NCBI GenBank assembly: GCA_050789445.1
Contig: JAILXR010000001.1
Coordinates: 2,728,001 to 2,792,000 of the forward strand
DNA length: 64,000 nt
From: JAWSVE01 sp050789445
GTDB lineage: Bacteria; Pseudomonadota; Gammaproteobacteria; Pseudomonadales; Cellvibrionaceae
Reading direction: 5' to 3'
Shown here piece after piece: positions 60,801 through 64,000 of the stretch. The notes under the pieces are model-generated. The model searched no databases. It was not told the DNA's origin and was given only the letters and a program-made list of their open reading frames with translations. Both the position numbers and the translations under genes were made by a program. How positions within the stretch are numbered: the first letter of the stretch is position 1; the number at the start of each line of letters is the position of its first letter.

Positions 60801-62225
60801 TTAGCTCATTTGTTTAACAATAATATCAAGCTCATTAGAAGATTCCATCATAGTGTTTATTCGAATGTTGGCTTGCTCTTTGTCCATATGTAAACTTTCG
60901 TAGACATCGTCAGGGACATCAATGTCAGGGCCATCTTCAATAAATCGAGCATGCAAGTGAGAGTGAGCTAAAAATAATAATTTTGAAAGCTCGTGATGCT
61001 CACCATAATATTCTGGTACTCGCTGATAGCGCAACGCCACTTGTACTTCTTCTGGCATTTGCCATATACCCATCAAGCAGCTGGCTAGTTGTTCTCGAGT
61101 AATACCGATGAGATGCCTTTCAATCATTGAAACAGGAACGTTTGGGTTGACGGCAATATAATGATTAATTATTTCAAAATGCGGCGGAAAGATTTCTGCC
61201 AACACAAGAAAACCGAAATTATTCAATAAACCTGATAAGTAAGACATACCAAAACTGGGACGATAGTCTCTCGGTATGGATGTTACTAAAGCTTCAACAG
61301 CGGCAGCGGTGTAAACCGCTTTTTGCCAATAACCGGCAACACTACCTGGCGACTCGGTAGGAAGTTTCATCGTTTTTCCCAACGATAATCCCAACGATAA
61401 ATTTAACACCATATCAAATCCTAACACCCTCACAATGGCATCTTGTATGGATTTAATTTTTCCGGGAGCAGAATAGTAAGGCGAACCAGCCCAGCTAACG
61501 ACTTGAGCCGCTAAGCTAGGATCTGTCTCTACAATTTTTGCTAGGTCATTAATATCTGCATTTGGATCAGCGCGTAAATTAATAATTTTTTGCGCTGTAA
61601 CGGGAAGAGGAGGTAATTCAAGCGTTTCTTCTAAGCGTTGTTTGATGCGTAAAGTGGTAAAGTTTTCTACAGCATGTTTGATTTGTTCTTCATTTTCTTT
61701 TTGATTGTAATCTTTGACGATGGGTTCCGATAATGCGTTTAATGGAACAGCAAAATCGAGGCGCGTAGCTTCTCTGGTGATTAACTGAAAATCTAGTTGA
61801 TCAATTTGTAAGGCATGTCCTGCAGATCCTGAGTTTAATAAAATGGTATCGTAAGACAACAATCTCTCATCAATAACGGTAGGAAAACCGCCATGATTGG
61901 GTAATCCAGGAACAGAATCAATTTTATATTCTGCATAGTATTTTTTTAAGTCTTCGGGAGACGTCGCACGAAGCTGGCGAGATAGTGTTTTGTTGAGAAC
62001 GTTAAGGTCGAGTAAGCAGTGACTAGGATACAGAACGTGAACTTTGCCAATGCCATCTTTTAATAAAACAGAGTGAACGGTAACTTGAGCTTGAGATGGA
62101 AACGTATGAGTCGTTCCCCATTCAAAATTATTGAGCGCTAGGTGCGCAATGTTATATTTAACATTTTGTAAATCAAGTAAGTTAGTAACGCTTGTAGGCA
62201 CCGACACGGCGAGATCCTCTTCCAT
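60801..62225 (-). CDS. YbaK-like plus HDOD domain protein
   Basis: A 474-residue cytoplasmic protein. The N-terminal region (about 12-155) resembles the YbaK/aminoacyl-tRNA deacylase fold (VHSVLLKDGIGKVHVLYPS, LPNHGGFPTVIDERLL). The second half (about 200-400) is an HDOD domain (LPPLPVTAQKIINLRADPNADINDLAKIVETDPSLAAQVV, given in parts, and LLNNFGFLVLAE). HDOD proteins act in signalling and have lost HD-type catalytic residues. The combination with YbaK is known in gammaproteobacteria, but its role is not. It is convergent to the HELGH gene, with the two stops 3 bp apart. Confidence 0.85.
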   Translation of the reverse strand: MEEDLAVSVPTSVTNLLDLQNVKYNIAHLALNNFEWGTTHTFPSQAQVTVHSVLLKDGIGKVHVLYPSHCLLDLNVLNKTLSRQLRATSPEDLKKYYAEYKIDSVPGLPNHGGFPTVIDERLLSYDTILLNSGSAGHALQIDQLDFQLITREATRLDFAVPLNALSEPIVKDYNQKENEEQIKHAVENFTTLRIKQRLEETLELPPLPVTAQKIINLRADPNADINDLAKIVETDPSLAAQVVSWAGSPYYSAPGKIKSIQDAIVRVLGFDMVLNLSLGLSLGKTMKLPTESPGSVAGYWQKAVYTAAAVEALVTSIPRDYRPSFGMSYLSGLLNNFGFLVLAEIFPPHFEIINHYIAVNPNVPVSMIERHLIGITREQLASCLMGIWQMPEEVQVALRYQRVPEYYGEHHELSKLLFLAHSHLHARFIEDGPDIDVPDDVYESLHMDKEQANIRINTMMESSNELDIIVKQMS

Positions 62226-62394
62226 GGTATTTTTTAAATCTCAAATTATTTATCATGAGAATCAAAAAAATGAATATTTAAATAATAAAATACAATTACA
62301 AAAATAAGTGTAGTAGAAAATGCAGGCTTGGCAGCTTAGTGATTTATGCTGATAGGGAATAAGACAAGAAAAAAAGTAAGAGAAATGAAAGAGA

Positions 62395-64000
62395 CTACGC
62401 GTTGGCGTATTTTTCATTAGAGCCACACCAGCGTAGCGTCAATGCGCTGGCAATATCATCTTCAAGAGAAATTTGTTTTGCAATACGACGGATTTTTGGT
62501 AGTAAGTCAGCATCGCGTTGTAAGTCTGCAATTTTGAATTGCATCTCGCCTGTTTGACGCGTGCCGAGGACCTCACCAGGGCCACGGATTTCTAAATCTT
62601 TTTCTGCGATGACAAACCCATCCGAACTTTCACGCATCACTTGTAAGCGCATTTTAGCCGTTTCACCTAGTGGCGATCCGTAAAGCAAAACACAATGGCT
62701 TGCAACAGAGCCGCGACCTACACGCCCTCTCAATTGATGCAGTTGTGCTAAGCCTAATCGCTCGGGATTTTCAATAATCATTAAGCTTGCATTGGGGACA
62801 TCGACACCGACTTCGATAACGGTTGTGGCGACTAATAAATCAATATCGCCAGACTTAAATTGTTGCATGATAGATTCTTTTTCTTGGCTTTTTAAGCGGC
62901 CGTGAATTAATCCGATCTGTAAATGTGGTAAGGCTGTAGATAGTTCTTCAGCAGTTGCCTCTGCGGCTTGTGCTTCTAAAGTTTCTGATTCTTCAATCAG
63001 TGTGCATACCCAATAGGCTTGACGACCGTCACCACAGGCTTGACTGATACGAGCAACAATATCAGCGCGACGTTTGTCGCTAATGACAACGGTTTCGACG
63101 GGTGTTCTTCCTGGCGGTAATTCATCAATAACAGAACAGTCCAAATCAGCGTAGGCGCTCATTGCTAATGTTCTGGGAATAGGTGTTGCTGTCATAATTA
63201 ATTGATGGGGGTGTGCGATATTGTCTTTTGCTGCATTTTCAGCATTCTCGGGATCCAATCCTTTGTGGCGCAATGTTAATCGTTGATGAACACCAAAGCG
63301 GTGTTGTTCGTCGATGATCGCTAATCCCAAAGATTGAAATTCAACATCACTTTGTATAAGTGCATGCGTGCCAATAATAATTTTAGCTTTTCCGCTGGCA
63401 ATATTGGCTAACTGTTCTCTTTTTTCTGCAACACGTTGTTTTCCTGTTAATGACGCTACTGAAATCCCAAGCGGTTCAAACCAGCCAGAAAAATTAATCA
63501 GATGTTGCCCAGCTAAGATTTCTGTTGGCGCCATGATGGCGGTTTGTTTTCCGTTTGATGCGGCTTGCAGTGCAGCGAGTGCGGCAACAATTGTTTTCCC
63601 TGAGCCAACATCGCCTTGGACTAAACGTAGCATTGGATGTTCTTCTGCTAAATCAACAGAGATATCTTGGTAGACGCGTTCTTGTGCCGACGTTAGAGAA
63701 AATGACAAGGTAGATAAAAACTGTTTTGTTTGCTTTTCATTTTTAGGTAACGAAAAACTTTTATTGGCTTGTGCCTTGGCTCTAACTTTTAAGAGAGCGA
63801 TATGATGAGCTAATAATTCTTCAACCGCTAAGCGTTGTTGAAAGGGGTGATTGCCTTCAAGTAATAAATCTAAAGGAGCATCTTGTGGCGGAGCATGTAG
63901 ATATAACAACGCATCGATTAATTGAACTTGATCTAATTCTTTTAATAATGAAGGCGTTAACAATTCCGGTAGGTAGTATTCAGAACCTGCTTGTGTCCCC
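62395..64000 (-). CDS. recG: ATP-dependent DNA helicase RecG (partial, N-terminus beyond window)
   Basis: Branch-migrating helicase that rescues stalled forks. The visible 535 codons stay open to the window edge, so the N-terminal wedge domain lies outside. Walker A is QGDVGSGKTIVAAL, then the DEQH box LAIIDEQHRFGVHQR, MTATPIPRTLAMSAYADLD, GRLKSQEKE, ATTVIEVGVDVPNASLM and QLHQLRGRVGRG. The C-terminal signature DLEIRGPGEVLGTRQTG is present. The gene continues to the right of the window. Confidence 0.96.
   Translation of the reverse strand, partial: GTQAGSEYYLPELLTPSLLKELDQVQLIDALLYLHAPPQDAPLDLLLEGNHPFQQRLAVEELLAHHIALLKVRAKAQANKSFSLPKNEKQTKQFLSTLSFSLTSAQERVYQDISVDLAEEHPMLRLVQGDVGSGKTIVAALAALQAASNGKQTAIMAPTEILAGQHLINFSGWFEPLGISVASLTGKQRVAEKREQLANIASGKAKIIIGTHALIQSDVEFQSLGLAIIDEQHRFGVHQRLTLRHKGLDPENAENAAKDNIAHPHQLIMTATPIPRTLAMSAYADLDCSVIDELPPGRTPVETVVISDKRRADIVARISQACGDGRQAYWVCTLIEESETLEAQAAEATAEELSTALPHLQIGLIHGRLKSQEKESIMQQFKSGDIDLLVATTVIEVGVDVPNASLMIIENPERLGLAQLHQLRGRVGRGSVASHCVLLYGSPLGETAKMRLQVMRESSDGFVIAEKDLEIRGPGEVLGTRQTGEMQFKIADLQRDADLLPKIRRIAKQISLEDDIASALTLRWCGSNEKYANA

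Noticed and set aside
1..64000. tRNA, rRNA, CRISPR arrays, intact IS elements, prophage genes
   Set aside because: Looked for repeats with regular spacing, transposase motifs and cloverleaf-like stretches in all larger gaps and found none. A tRNA scan was not possible by eye with certainty.

Overview
This is a gene-dense, AT-rich chromosomal window from a gammaproteobacterium. The best lineage clues are the order atpG-atpD-atpC-glmU-DeoR regulator-glmS, the ubiA-phoB-phoR block and the pstS-C-A-B-phoU block. These arrangements are typical of Pseudomonadales/Oceanospirillales-type genomes. A marine free-living member is a reasonable inference, but the species cannot be named from sequence alone. 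I see no rRNA, tRNA, CRISPR array, intact insertion sequence or prophage.

Layout. 0-8 kb: end of the ATP synthase operon, then amino-sugar genes (glmU, a GlmR-like regulator, glmS) and a small secreted cytochrome b5-like protein. 8-10.5 kb: small membrane proteins, a Kazal-like lipoprotein and a GltP-type symporter. 10.8-15.8 kb: ubiA, phoB behind a clear Pho box, phoR, a FemAB-like acyltransferase and a DUF938 methyltransferase. 16-25 kb: an envelope and signalling region with a Calx-beta-like autotransporter, a YkuD/DUF5675-like protein paired with a lipoprotein, a caspase-like lipoprotein, a lipoprotein alpha/beta hydrolase, a Hanks-type Ser/Thr kinase and yaaA. 25-32 kb: DUF4265 protein, M48 protease and two related membrane diguanylate cyclases. 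33-37 kb: uvrD, an unknown membrane protein and a TRAP solute-binding protein.

37-45 kb is the most accessory-looking part. It holds a TPR protein, the decayed remains of a probable Tse2-like toxin, a cold-shock gene followed by an integron attC-like hairpin, small membrane proteins, a methyltransferase, an SPFH protein overlapping a divergent NAD-kinase-fold protein, DoxX, a cupin and mtgA. 45.8-48.3 kb: thioesterase and the TRAP permease pair dctM/dctQ, lying 9 kb from the TRAP binding protein. 48.5-54.3 kb: pstS-C-A-B-phoU, with a Pho box before pstS and a strong terminator between pstS and pstC. 54.3-64 kb: two tandem PaaI-type thioesterases, NnrU, glutaryl-CoA dehydrogenase, hisC, small genes including a 100-bp acetyltransferase fossil and an HELGH metallopeptidase candidate, a YbaK-HDOD protein and a partial recG.

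How it works together. PhoR-PhoB should drive phoB itself and the pst operon through the two Pho boxes, with PhoU as the Pst-PhoR coupling factor. The candidates most worth following as undescribed systems are the envelope caspase/kinase neighbourhood (18.5-24.5 kb), the SPFH plus NAD-kinase-like pair (41-43 kb), and the toxin-fossil/attC-like stretch (37.2-39 kb).
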